Assembly: GCF_027579695.1 (NCBI RefSeq)
Contig: NC_083590.1
Coordinates: 17,714,446 to 17,778,445 of the forward strand
From: Neoarius graeffei
Taxonomy: Eukaryota > Chordata > Actinopteri > Siluriformes > Ariidae
Direction of reading: 5' to 3'
Length of the DNA stretch: 64,000 nucleotides
The notes below the pieces were generated by a model that was not told the origin of the DNA, did not search any database, and worked only from the letters and a program-made list of their open reading frames with translations. The position numbers and the translations under genes were made by a program. Each line of letters starts with the position of its first letter. The first letter of the stretch is position 1. Below, in pieces: positions 31,550 through 41,662 of the stretch.

Positions 31550-32690
31550 GAGGTGAACATGACCACACATCATCTACCCGTGTCGGAGGAAAAACTGTAC
31601 AAGTTCAGTGCAGCAACAGCGGATGACCCCGAAATGCAGTTACTGAAAGACATTACATTAAGAGGTTGGCCGAATGAAAAAAGTGCAGTACCAAAAGAAA
31701 TTCAGCCCTACTGGACATTTAGAGATGAAATCACACACACATCTGGGCTGATGTTCAAAGCAGCAAAGCTCATTGTTCCACATCAGCTGAGACAAGATAT
31801 GCTTAACAAAATCCATGACTCACACTTAGGAATTGTGAAGTGCAAAGAAAGAGCCAGAGGTGTTTTGTATTGGCCACACGTTTACACACATTGAAGAGAT
31901 GGTGTCACAGTGTCCCACTTGTAATGAGAACTGTAACAGCAACCCAAGAGAGCCGCTACTCTCACACCCTGTACCAAACAGACCGTGGAAGAAAGTAGGG
32001 ACTGATCTCTTTCACTTCAAAGGATCTGAGTTTCTGCTTTGTGTTGATTATTTCTCCAAGTTCCCTGAAATAGTAAAGTTGAGACAGCACCAGTAGTAGT
32101 GTCATAGTCCCACTAAAATCAATGTTTGCAAGGCATGGCATTCCTGATGATGTCATCTCTGATAATGGTCCTCAGTATGCCAGTGCTGAGTTCAAAGACT
32201 TTGCAGAAAATTGGGAATTCAAGCACAACACATCCAGTCCTGGTCATGCTCAGTCAAACGGTCAAGCAGAAAGGACAGTCGATTAAAAATCTGCTGAAAG
32301 AAATCAGAAGTTAATGGTGACCCCTACATTTCACTACTGGAGTATCGCAACACACCGCTGGAAGGAGTAGGATTATCACCAGCCCGCTACTAATGGGACG
32401 GCGGCTAAAAGGGAAACTGCCAACTTCAGCCTCACTCCTTATTCCAGAGGGTGCTGTCCGAGTACACAGCCAGCTGTAAGAGAAGCAGGAGAAACAAAAA
32501 CTATATTTTGACAGACAAACCAAGACACTGTCTGACCTGCAGGCTGGAGAAAATGTCAGGGTGCAAAAAGGAGGGACCTGGCAGCCAGCAGTAGTCTTGC
32601 ACAAACATGACCAACCACAATCTTTTGTGGTTTGTACACCTGATGGGAGACTGTACAGAAGAAACAAAGTATCTGTGAAAAACTGATGTA
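31550..32690 (+). pseudogene. Gypsy integrase relic
   Basis: HHCC-type zinc-binding region at about 31800-31940 (HDSHLGIVKCKERARG, CPTCNENC). It is followed by the catalytic core with GTDLFHFKGSEFLLCVDYFS (first Asp), SDNGPQYASAEF (second Asp), and AQSNGQAERTV (Glu). Frames change at about 31890, 32095 and 32285. The C-terminal part includes a LRVQKGGTWQPAVV-like chromo/GPY-like region at about 32565-32600. Not functional. Confidence 0.85.
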
Positions 32691-33138
32691 AACCTTTCAT
32701 GTCACAGATGCACAGGACCTCAACCTGAACACAGACTCAGGGATGAAACCCTGTGACACAAATGATGGACATGCAAAACACACAGGTTCAGCTGAGCACA
32801 CTGTCGTTGCAAACAAAAAAGAGACACTGAATGAACAATCTGAAACACTCCTGTCGAACCAGATCCAGTAGACAAGTGAGACTACCTGTTAGATACAGAG
32901 AGTAGATTAAGTAAAGGCACAAGTTAATGAATGTGTATTGTTATACTTGTTATGGTTTCAGAGATGTTGAAGTACATGGTTGTCTATATGAAAGCTATTT
33001 TCACAGTAGTTTGCAACATTTTCAGTGTGTAAAATTTTTGGGTACATTTAATGTTGGTAAAGTGTTTAAGACATATATTTTCACAGGTTAAGTCAACAAA
33101 GTGAACAGACTCTCATGCATGTTAACTTAAAAATGCAT

Positions 33139-33149
33139 AAAAAAGGGGA
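33139..33149 (+). promoter_or_regulatory. Polypurine tract
   Basis: AAAAAAGGGGA immediately before the 3' LTR, the plus-strand primer position. Confidence 0.8.
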
Positions 33150-33322
33150 TGTAATGTAATAGGCTTGTGAGCCTTAAAGGTACCCGTAGGTGTGTGACGT
33201 GTTACGGAAAAACAAGAAGCGGGTTTTGGATGCTACTCTGTGTTATGGCTGTGAGTTGAGTAGACAAACAGTAAAGTTACGTTTATAAATGAAGTCTGTT
33301 GTCAAGCCTCATCAATATAACA
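33150..33322 (+). repeat. Gypsy 3' LTR
   Basis: About 173 bp, TGTAATGTAATAGG to CAATATAACA, with about a dozen differences from the 5' LTR, so the insertion is not recent. Confidence 0.92.
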
Positions 33323-33404
33323 GGCGACTCGTCCTGGACACAACACACAAATCCAACAGAGATGAGAGAAATGCTTCTCTAAAACGTGTTTATTCCCTCC
33401 CCAG

Positions 33405-33537
33405 GTGCTGGGACAGCAGGTAGTGGATGAACATGTTCCAGATGTTTCTCTCATTGGGGAGATGGGGGATGCGACAGAACTGGGTCGGCTGGTGCAGTTG
33501 GTGCTGGGCTGCACAGTCAGCTGCGAGAAGAAGCAAA
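33405..33537 (+). pseudogene. HOOK-family N-terminal exon
   Basis: Acceptor TCCCCAG (AG at 33403-33404) is followed by VLGQQVVDEHVPDVSL, DATELGRLVQLVLGC and VSCEKKQ. This matches the N-terminal dynein-binding (HOOK/calponin-like) region of HOOK proteins, which link dynein to cargo, with the E/P-ELGRLLQLxLGC signature. A possible donor (GT at 33538) lies right after CEKKQ. HOOK2 seems the nearest by memory but the paralogue is not certain. The exon is open. The next recognisable exon, 210 bp on, belongs near the other end of the gene. Confidence 0.7.
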
Positions 33538-33747
33538 GTACCCTGGGAGACCAGACAGCTGTCCACCTTGCAGTCCAAAGCAATCACGAGGAGCAAACGT
33601 TCACAGAAATGTATTTTCTCTGATGAGTTGAAGGTTATATAACAGCAGCTCTGACAGTGATGCAGCTGCAAATCACAGTGCTTGTTCTAACACACTATCG
33701 TTACTATAGAAACGGCTTTGGTAAAATAAGGGTGGGTGGATGGACAG

Positions 33748-33855
33748 GTGATAAAGACTCTGGACCCTCAGCAGAAGCCCAACTTTGTCTCTCCTGAGGT
33801 TCAGGCTCTGAAGAACCAGCTCTCAGAGAAAGACAGGAGAATCCAGTGTCTGGAC
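33748..33855 (+). pseudogene. HOOK-family C-terminal exon
   Basis: Acceptor GGACAG (AG at 33746-33747), 36 codons, donor GTGAGG at 33856. It reads VIKTLDPQQKPN then SPEVQALKNQLSEKDRRIQC. HOOK proteins carry VIKTLDPKQ...QALKNQLQERDR close to the end of their coiled coil. In a whole gene more than ten exons would separate this from the N-terminal exon at 33405, so this locus is an internally deleted copy. Confidence 0.7.
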
Positions 33856-34092
33856 GTGAGGTACACCTGAGATACATCACACTGAGCGTTTGAGGATTAT
33901 GGGTAATCGGTTACTTCCTGTCACTAATTGCTGGGATAGAGGATTTCTGAGACTGTACGGTTCGATATATGACTTCCAATTACATTTCAATTTCTATCTG
34001 TATTTAAAACACTTAACAGGTTGCTGTTACTGTTTGGAAAGGATGAGTGGTGTGTTTTCTGTATTTTCTTTGCTATCACATCACACATCACA

Positions 34093-34454
34093 TTATCTCT
34101 AGCCGCTTTATCCTTCTACAGGGTCGCAGGCAAGCTGGAGCCTATCCCAGCTGACTACGGGCGAAAGGCGGGGTACACCCTGGACAAGTCGCCAGGTCAT
34201 CACAGGGCTGACACATAGACACAGACAACCATTCACACTCACATTCACACCTACGGTCAATTTAGAGTCACCAGTTAACCTAACCTGCATGTCTTTGGAC
34301 TGTGGGGGAAACCGGAGCACCCGGAGGAAACCCACGCGGACACGGGGAGAACATGCAAACTCCGCACAGAAAGGCCCTCGCCGGCCCCGGGGCTCGAACC
34401 CAGGACCTTCTTGCTGTGAGGCGACAGCGCTAACCACTACACCACCGTGCCGCC
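34093..34454 (-). mobile_element. DANA/mermaid-type SINE
   Basis: Same sequence as the copy at 4423-4800: tail ATTATCTCTAGCCGCTTTAT at the left, GTGGTGTAGTGGTTAGCGC head on the minus strand at the right. Target duplication not clear. It interrupts a sequence found uninterrupted at about 40086. Confidence 0.9.
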
Positions 34455-34459
34455 GCTCA

Positions 34460-35160
34460 ACTGCCTTCTTTTTTTTTTATTTTTCACAAACAGCTTTTAT
34501 GTGAAATTATTATTATTTATTTATTATTAATGACAGTAAATTGAAAATTTATCTAAAAGAGCCACTGGGCTCGAACCCAGAACCTTCTTATTGTGAGTTG
34601 ACAGTACTCACCACTACACCACTGTGCTGTCACTTTTTATTCTATTTCTTGGTGATTAAAAGTGGACTGGACTTGCAGTGTAACTTCAGAACAATAAAAC
34701 GCCAAGAGTCTCCCTGAACGAGTAAACATTTCAATTTCACTGTTTACTTTTTCAATTTAAAATTCATCTCAAAGAGCCGAATCAAAGAGTCGATTCATTC
34801 CCTGAACGACACATCACTCGGAGTGAATTAGTTCTGAAGTGAAAGTTTCTCTTTCAGCTGAGACGACGTTTTGTTGGTGTTGGAAAAATAATAAAAACTC
34901 CAACTCCAGGCGGAACCGGTGAGATTAATGAAGCCCAGCATGGAGTGCTGAGTAAAAGTGAGTGCTGTGTTGGAGAGAAATGTGGTTGTATTTGACTGAG
35001 CTCGTGTAAAAACAGCAGTAAAAATGCGGAACTGAAATCATCTTCCCTGTAAAGCTGCTGCTTATCGGCTGTGTGTTCTATATTCGAGTTTCTCTCTTCA
35101 GTTTCTCATCTATTAAACACTCAGAGTTCGGGGAGATTCAGCTGTGAAAGATTTTTGGGG
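34460..35160 (+). repeat. Segmental duplication, copy 1
   Basis: Matches about 40083-41040 over most of its length with small indels (shared: GTGGACTGGACTTGCAGTGT, GGCGGAACCGGTGAGATTAA, GTTGGAGAGAAATGTGGTTG). No long frame. The shared part could include a promoter or 5' exon of a duplicated gene, but nothing proves it. Confidence 0.8.
34545..34640 (-). mobile_element. SINE head fragment
   Basis: Minus strand: CACAGTGGTGTAGTGGTGAG..GGTTCTGGGTTCGAGCCC, a diverged tRNA-like SINE head only. It is absent from the paralogous sequence at about 40170, so it arrived after the duplication or was lost there. Confidence 0.55.
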
Positions 35161-35348
35161 TAGTTTTCGCGTTACTTACAGCAAACAGGAAACTACTTCT
35201 CAAGTTCACGCATGCGTGTTAGCGGTTTAGGAAATCACTGATCTCGTGTGAAATATCTGAAGAGCTCATTTGCCAGTCGTATTGCTGGGTTTCAGTCACG
35301 TGACTTTTCTTAGCGGTTTTACCAGAAGTGAAATTGTTGGTGGTTTAA

Positions 35349-35687
35349 ACGGCTGCTGTAGTGCAAACAGCTAGTGATAACTTATCAGAGTCTGCTCATA
35401 ATCTAGAAGCCACTGCTGGCTTTAGATCTATTCAGAAGATTGCTATGTGCAATGGAATCGACCCCTACAGTCTGGGAAAGAAGGATTTGTCATACGATCT
35501 CAAAAACTACCCTTCAGTCGAGTTCCCCGACATCTCGAACTATCTAGTGTTGCAGACGTCCTTCTACACCGCAAAACACATGAAAGCGTGGAAGAGTATG
35601 GAGGCTTCTGACTTTTTTGTATATTGCTGGGTAAAGGACCTTGGGATCAAGTCACTGCCCAATGAATCCTGTATTGTTTTTGCCCGA
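35349..35687 (+). pseudogene. YqaJ/SWIM-protein first exon
   Basis: An open frame reads SIQKIAMCNGIDPYSLGKKD, YPSVEFPDISNYLVLQTSFY and KHMKAWKSMEASDFFVYCWV to FAR, ending at GT 35688. No good ATG starts it; the first part may be an upstream exon. Aligns block for block with 13800-14126 and 3831-4135. Next exon is at 35802. Confidence 0.55.
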
Positions 35688-35801
35688 GTAAATATTTTTT
35701 TAAGCTTTTCGTTCACGTCTTTACAACAAAGCGCTGCAAGTTGAAGTGCAAACAAGCAGCAGTTCACTTGATTCTCATTTGTGTTGGCTCTTATCTCTCA
35801 G

Positions 35802-35990
35802 ATACATCATTCACAAAGATCATCAGAAACCCCTTTAAAGACCTGGATCTTAGTTAAACAAGTCGGAGAAGTGATCACGGCGCATTGTAACTGTACGGCT
35901 GGGGAAGAACTTTGTCACGACCTTCATGCATATGGAATTTGTGAGGAGGAAATAAAGAAACAGCTGGGGACTTTAGTGCTTTGTGACTAA
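35802..35990 (+). pseudogene. SWIM zinc-finger exon
   Basis: Acceptor TTATCTCTCAG (G at 35801), then HSQRSSETPLKTWILVKQVG and ITAHCNCTAGEELCHDLHAY, ending in a stop at 35990. HCNC...CH is the CxC-CxH signature of a SWIM finger. In fish YqaJ proteins the SWIM finger sits between the variable N-terminal exon and the YqaJ nuclease; that nuclease is missing here. The exon follows 35349-35687 by a 114-bp intron. Confidence 0.6.
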
Positions 35991-36433
35991 AAAAAGTACC
36001 GCAAAATAATGACACAGCAAGAAAAGTACTTGGAAAACACTAAGGCCATAGCTGAGAGGGAAATACAAACCTTTCACCAAGTGATCACTGTAAACGCGAG
36101 CATGCTTCGACTCGGCTCCCTTCGATTTCACTGAGAGGTTCAAAAGCCACCTTTCTCAACATCTTTTTGTGAAATCCTGTGTTTGTTCACCTTTTTAAAA
36201 TTTTTTTTTTATTAGCTCATGGGGAACCCTGAAGAAACTTTTATCAGTTTCATGGTTTGACCTATTCGAACAACCTACAACAACGCAAGCGTAAGGCATT
36301 TTTCATGGAGCAATGCACCTTCTCTGTACAGTTTGGTCGACCACCAGCTAAAGTTTTGAACAACTAATGAGGCGAATGTGACATCCCGTGAAACCCAGCA
36401 ATTGGGCTATGACTTCTCCAGATATTTTACACA

Positions 36434-36983
36434 CCCTCTGTCTGAAATCGTTCACTACTCCCTATATAGGGAATTACTGTATAGAGGACTATATAATGAG
36501 CTCACTGGTAAAATGAAAAAACTCTTTCGGACACTAGACCGTCATGCTGGTATTCACATCATTATTGTTGCACAATTAAAATGTGCCAGATCATTTGGCT
36601 GGTGAGTTTTCAAAATAAATACATGCGTGTGTTTTTGTGATATTATACTGAGCGTATTTCTCACATTAATCAACACAAAGTACCTACAGCTTTCAGTTGT
36701 TTAAATCAAGGCTGAATAATTTCTTCTTTGCCGCTGCCTTTTATTCAATCAAGTTTGAAACTTTGATTTTTTTTTTCAGCGTGACTGCAATGCATGATGG
36801 GATATATTGCTTTGGTTAGTTACAATCGTTGTACACTCCTTTTCATGATGCATTGTGGGATACTTTGAGTGCACTATATAGGGTGTAAATAATCCTCACT
36901 AAGGTTTTAGACAGCATTACAAAATAGCATCCTCACTATGTAGTGCCCTGTATAGTGAATAGGGTGTGATTTCAGACACAGGG
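36434..36983. mobile_element. MITE with CCCT(C/G)TGTCTGAAATC ends
   Basis: Left end CCCTCTGTCTGAAATC, right end inverse CCCTGTGTCTGAAATC, with ACA at 36431-36433 and 36984-36986. Subterminal CACTA-TATAGGG words occur in both arms (CCCTATATAGGG, ACTATATAGGG). No coding. Confidence 0.7.
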
Positions 36984-36986
36984 ACA

Positions 36987-37384
36987 GAATAGTGGCGAGG
37001 CCTCATTTGTCATCGACCGCGTGATCTTATGTAACTTGATACTCGCCTCAAAGCAGGGATTCATTTGTCACGCGCTCTAAGACTCGACACATGATTCGAA
37101 GACTCTGATTCATCTGACCATCACTACCATCAAACTGTGTGCAGCATTTACTGAAATAAATGGCCTTTGTTTCTTTCGCGGTCCAAATCCTGTGCTCTGA
37201 TTGGCTGGCGAGCGGGTCCGTATCCTATGGTATGGATCCCGGTTATGGACCTCTGGCGACTCGCTCGTTCACAACAACAAACGTAGTAGATTTTTTTTTT
37301 TGTCAACATTTATCTTTTTTATAAGATTTATTTATAAGATTATCAAAAATCTTATAAATTTTTGCCAGCATTTCTCAGGAGAAT
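36987..37384. other. No gene; diverged repeat
   Basis: Positions 37030-37130 share CGACAC(A/G)TGATT(C/T)GAAGA and ATTCATCTGACCATCACTA with about 40560-40640. T-rich tract and AAGATTTATTTATAAGATTA at about 37322-37360. Confidence 0.4.
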
Positions 37385-37401
37385 AGCATTAATTTTACAT
37401 C

Positions 37402-37488
37402 ATGGATGGCGATAATGACAGTGTTCACAGCGAGTTTTACTACCCTGAGGAAGAAGAAATAAAAGAAAACATTTCGGGAGAAAGCTAA
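37402..37488 (+). CDS. Small acidic ORF of a repeat unit
   Basis: Twenty-eight codons, MDGDNDSVHSEFYYPEEE to GES and TAA. In the second unit (39170) the ATG reads ACG and two extra residues appear. The phrase looks like the first coding exon of a larger transposon protein, but no partner exon was found. Function unknown, and possibly not translated. Confidence 0.3.
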   Translation: MDGDNDSVHSEFYYPEEEEIKENISGES

Positions 37489-37639
37489 AACCTGTAATTT
37501 ACTAACACCGAGCAAAAACATGGCTGAATCCTGAATGACTCCTCTTTGTATAAATAGGGGACTACATAGGTGGCAAAATGTAGTTGTTGTTTTTTTTCCT
37601 GCCATGGAAGTGCACTTGTATACTGAGGAGGAAGCCATT

Positions 37640-37829
37640 TTTGTATTCTGTTTGTCATGACCTTCTTTTACAAAGATTAAAAGATATAGGTTTCAGCCCC
37701 TCTGTTATTAACTGGTTCTCTAACTATCTGAGTGGTAGAATGCAGCGTGTGATCATTGATAACTGCACCTCATCCTCTCTAGAGCTAAAAATGGGTGTGC
37801 CTCAAGGATCAATTCTGGGGCCCATTTTG

Positions 37830-37899
<70 letters not shown>

Positions 37900-38777
37900 C
37901 CTGGGTAGGGGTCTAAGTCCCACAAAGGTACATCTCTATGCAGATGACACAGTAGTGTACACTTCCGCATCATCAGTACAGGAAGCTGTGAACTACTTAC
38001 AGTCTGCTTTTAACCAGATACAAAATTCTCTTGTGGGACTTAGGTTGGTTCTAAATGCTAAAAAAACTAAATTCATGATTTTCACACGCGCTCACACACC
38101 CTGTAATAGCTCTATTATTACCACAAATGGAACGCAGTTAGAAAAAGTCTCTTCCTATAAATACTTAGGAATATGGCTAGATGATAAATTGTCTTTTAGT
38201 ACACATATTGAAAACCTCTTAAAGAAACTCAGGCCTAAATTAGGATTTTATTTTAGACAAAGAAAGTGTTTTCCTTACAAAGCAAGAAAAAGGTTGGTAG
38301 AGAGTACTTTCTTATCCGTGTTAGATTTATGGTGATATCATTTATATGCATTCCTCACTAGTACTGCTAAAAAAACTGGATGTTGTATATAATTCTGCCT
38401 TGCGTTTTATCACAGGGACTGGAAATAGAGTTCATCATTGCTTGTTGCATGAAATGGTACAATGGTCTTCTCTTTCTCTTAGAAGGAAATTTCACTTTCT
38501 TATTTTTATTTTAAAAGCGCTACTGGGTAACTTACCTCAATACATTTCGACTCTGCTTTCTTTTCACACAAGTGTATACAGTACAAGGTCAACAAATAAG
38601 TTACAATTGACTGTACCCTCAATAAGAACTGAACTTGGCAAGACATCATTTTCATACTATGCACCATATATGTGGAATGAACTACAGAGTACACTTCACC
38701 TAGAGACACTTCCCTCTGTCAGTGTTTTTAAAAATCTTTTACAATCAACTTTTATAGAGCACTGCCATTGCTTTTAA
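37640..38777 (+). pseudogene. LINE reverse transcriptase, C-terminal half
   Basis: Blocks: INWFSNYLSGRMQRVIID, GVPQGSILGPILFF, then after the (AT)n tract HLYADDTVVYTS (catalytic ADD) and LVLNAKKTKFMIF, YKYLGIWLDDKLSF. A stop follows at 38335 (LDLW*), then thumb/C-terminal SALRFITGTGNRVHHCLLHE and PYMWNELQSTLHLET. Endonuclease is absent through truncation. Confidence 0.85.
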
Positions 38778-39123
38778 ATAGGGTGCCCATGTTTTCACTT
38801 CTTATCATTTTATTGCTGTTCAGTTTTTGTTTTACCTTCTATGTGCGTCTTGTTTTCTCTTGTCTTTTGTTTTTAATTATTCCTGGCTGCATTGTCAGTT
38901 GTGTATTTGGTGTACGTCCCATGTTTTTTTATTATTATCATTATTATTATTATTATTTTAATTTCTGTTTTTTTTAGTTTTATTTAGTGTCTTGTTTTTG
39001 TCCTTGTCTTTGTATTAATATCTGCCTGCTATTCTTGGCCAGGTCTCCCTGGCAGAAGAGCCATTGTGGCTCAATGGGACCTTTCCTGGTTAAACAAGGG
39101 TTAAATAAAAAAATTAAAAAAAA
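37640..39123 (+). mobile_element. CR1/L2-group LINE, 5'-truncated
   Basis: RT and 3' part only. The 3' end reads CAATGGGACCTTTCCTGG, GGTTAAATAAAAAAA and an A-rich tail; the insertion interrupts repeat unit D1. An (AT)n tract of about 57 bp has expanded inside the RT gene at 37838-37894. Clade is a judgement from the RT motifs and tail. Confidence 0.8.
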
Positions 39124-39603
39124 ATTGCATTACAGCCGTGAATGAGGATTCAAAATGGCATTAATTTTACAGCACGGATAGCGATAACGACAGTGTTCAC
39201 AACGAAAGCGAGTTTTACTGCCCTGAGGAAGAAGAAATAAAAGAAAACATTTTGGGAGAAAGCTAAAACCCTCTAACTTGCTAACAGTTTGATCTAATTA
39301 GTTAATGAGGCCCATTTTGGACCATATTATCCTAATACATAATATTACATTAGGTAAAAACTTTAAACCAGTACAATCTCTTCTTCAAAGTTTCACCAAA
39401 TGGCTTTATTTATGTAATATAAAGGTCATAATACTGTATAACTTTGGTCGAGCAAAAACATGGCTGAATCCTGAATGACTCCTATTTGTATAAATGGGGA
39501 ACTACATAGGCGGCAAAATGTAGTTTTTTTTCCTGCCATGGAAGTGCACTTGTATACTGAGGAGGAAGCAATCTGCATTACAGCCGTGAATGAGGATTCA
39601 AAA
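39124..39603 (+). repeat. Tandem unit D2
   Basis: Second copy of the unit split by the LINE, including a decayed version of the small acidic ORF (start lost) and the sequence ending GAGGATTCAAAATG. Confidence 0.75.
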
Positions 39604-39676
39604 TGACGGCTTGGCTCAGTTTCCCCTTTCGGGCGCTCTCGTTTTCTGTTAGAATTTGGTAAAGAAAAAAATAAAT

Positions 39677-39831
39677 ATATTATTTACCAGCTTAAGGTCA
39701 GTCCGTTTGGTGAAATACCGTGACCTCGACCTTTAATACCGACCTTGGCCCAGAGGGCCTCGCTCACTACTTTCAAGACCTCGGTCACGGTATTTCACGA
39801 TACAGACCTCCCAGCTGGTAAATAACATGTA
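39677..39831. repeat. Hairpin-forming inverted repeat
   Basis: Left arm from ATTATTTACCAGCTT through GGTGAAATACCGTGACCTCG pairs with CGGTCACGGTATTTCACGAT through AGCTGGTAAATAA. Arms are about 50 bp with a few mismatches, and the loop is about 45 bp. Probably part of the same mobile unit as D1/D2. Confidence 0.8.
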
Positions 39832-39916
39832 TTTATTTCAAAGAGCTCGAATGCTTTTGCTTTTCCTGCTTTCATGTGTGTGTCATCGTCAGGTGTCTAA
39901 ATACTGTAGAATTTTT

Positions 39917-39968
39917 TTTATCTCATTTCATTATCTCTAGCCGCTTTATCCTTCTACAGGGTCGCCCC
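39917..39968 (-). mobile_element. SINE 3' tail fragment
   Basis: ATTATCTCTAGCCGCTTTAT and CTTCTACAGGGTCGC followed by C14; only the last 45 bp of a DANA-type SINE. Confidence 0.8.
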
Positions 39969-40082
39969 CCCCCCCCCCATACTCCACTCTGTATCAGATA
40001 CACCTGTTATATACAGGGAGGTCATTTGTAGCTGTGCAAAAAAAAAAAATAATAATGTGATAATCAGGATAAAATGTGAAAC

Positions 40083-40132
40083 CTTTCTCAGCTGCCTTCT
40101 TTTGTCTTTTTCACAAACAGCTTTTATGTGAG

Positions 40133-40168
<36 letters not shown>

Positions 40169-41045
40169 GACAGCACTTTTATTCTATTTCTTGGTAATTA
40201 AAGTGGACTGGACTTGCAGTGTAACTTCAGAACAATAAAACGTCAAGCGAGTCCCTAAACAAGTAAACATTTCACTTTCACTGTTTGCTTTCTTCAGTTT
40301 AAAATCCGTCTAAAAGAGCAAGAAACAAGAAAGCTGCTAAACCTTTTCATTTGTGCTCATTATTTAATGTCTTTATTTGAAAACTCCCCCTGACTCTTGG
40401 TTTGTTGTTTTTGTGTGTATTAATGACTGTATTTGTGTTTTGTTGCTGTTATTTTCAATAAAGATTAAAAAAAAATAAACCGAGGCGAACCAATAGCGTC
40501 ACTCTTGTTCCGCGAGGCGTCGTTTGTTAGTGGTCACGTGGTTTTATGCAACTTGATGCCTCGATGCGGGGATTCATTTGGCGCGCGCTCCAGGACTCGA
40601 CACGTGATTTGAAGATTCATCTGACCATCACTAAGTCATCTAAAAGAGCCAAATCAAAGAGTCGATTCATTCCCTGAATGACACATCACTCGGAGTGAAT
40701 CAGTCCTCTGGAAACGAAAGTGTTTCTCTTTCAGCTGAGACACCGTTATGTTGCTGTTGGGAGAAAATAATAATAAAAACTCCAACTCCAGGCGGAACCG
40801 GTGAGATTAATGAAGCCCAGCATGGAGTGCTGAGTAAAAGTGAGTGCTGTGTTGGAGAGAAATGTGGTTGTATTTGACTGAGCTCGTGTAAAAACAGCAG
40901 TAAAAATGCGGAACTGAAATCATCTTCCCTGTAAAGCTGCTGTTTATCGGCTGTGTGTTCTATATTCGAGTTTCTCTCTTCAGTTTCTCATCTATTAAAC
41001 ACTCAGAGTTCGGGGCGATTCAGCTGTAGAACGTTTTTTGGTTAG
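40083..41045 (+). repeat. Segmental duplication, copy 2
   Basis: Paralogue of 34460-35160. Lacks the two SINE pieces of copy 1, has an (ATT)n tract at about 40130-40168, and carries an extra segment (about 40300-40630), part of which is an inverted match to 17550-17680. Confidence 0.8.
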
Positions 41046-41421
41046 TTTGCACTTTAGCGACAGGAAACTACTTTGTGTATGCGGGTAAAACCCTGCGATT
41101 TGAACCCACCGCTCTCTGTGTGAAATGGCCGGAGAGCTCGTGAGGTGGCCGTTTTGCCACACCCGCCGTGGTTTGTGTTAAACTTTTCGTATCCGATCAA
41201 ATTTACCCCAAGAAAAGTATCTCCTGACTTTTTCCCTTTCATTACCTCTTATTTTCTCACCTTTACCCACATTCCTTACATATCTTTGATAGCTCCTCCC
41301 TTAATTCTTATTGTTTTTTCCTTTTCCAGTTCAGTCTCTGGTATTTTTATTTATTTTTTTGAACGGCTCTTTTACTGCTATAATAATTTTTCCGGATATT
41401 ATTTCAGTCTTTCTCTTATAC
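41046..41421. other. No gene
   Basis: T-rich sequence up to the hAT insertion; nothing recognised. Confidence 0.4.
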
Positions 41422-41662
41422 CAGGGGTGGGGAAAGTCATGTATCTCCGTTTGATCCGGCCTGCAAGATGATTCATAATTACTCACAAAAAAAAAAAAAA
41501 ATCAGAAAAAAATGAGACCACAGTTCATCAAATAGGCGAGTGGTTGTATTTCCGGGTCAGGGTCCTGAACCCCACACGAGCAGATCGTGATCATGCGCGG
41601 TCTCGTCACGTCATTTAGCAGACAGACTGTTTAACTATTTCACCAAAACGCACCAGGGCGAG

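Larger units (their letters stand above)
27837..33322 (+). mobile_element. Gypsy (Ty3-type) LTR retrotransposon, full length but dead
   Basis: Two LTRs (27837-28001 and 33150-33322) begin TGTAATGTAATAGG and end ATAAC(G/A). A 5-bp target duplication GGCGA lies at 27832-27836 and 33323-33327. A TGGTGTCAGAAG primer-binding site adjoins the 5' LTR, and AAAAAAGGGGA precedes the 3' LTR as polypurine tract. Order inside is gag, protease, RT, RNase H, integrase, as in Ty3/gypsy; no envelope-like frame was seen. Many stops and shifts, a nested DNA transposon and an inverted internal duplication make it inactive. Confidence 0.95.
35285..36200 (+). mobile_element. ISL2EU-like element F (YqaJ/SWIM type), left part
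   Basis: GGGTTTCAGTCACGTGACTT at 35288 matches the outer end of element C (inverse at about 6705-6722). It is followed by YqaJ/SWIM coding exons. The right end was not found; a MITE follows at 36434. Confidence 0.5.
37385..39155 (+). repeat. Tandem unit D1, split by a LINE
   Basis: 37385-37636 and 39124-39155 together match the uninterrupted unit D2 at about 39153-39603 (shared GAGCAAAAACATGGCTGAAT, CCATGGAAGTGCACTTGTAT, GTGAATGAGGATTCAAAATG). D2 has about 150 bp more in the middle. Confidence 0.8.

Noticed and set aside
27837-33322. Endogenous retrovirus with envelope gene
   Set aside because: The order and motifs fit a Ty3/gypsy retrotransposon, and no envelope-like frame lies between integrase and the 3' LTR.
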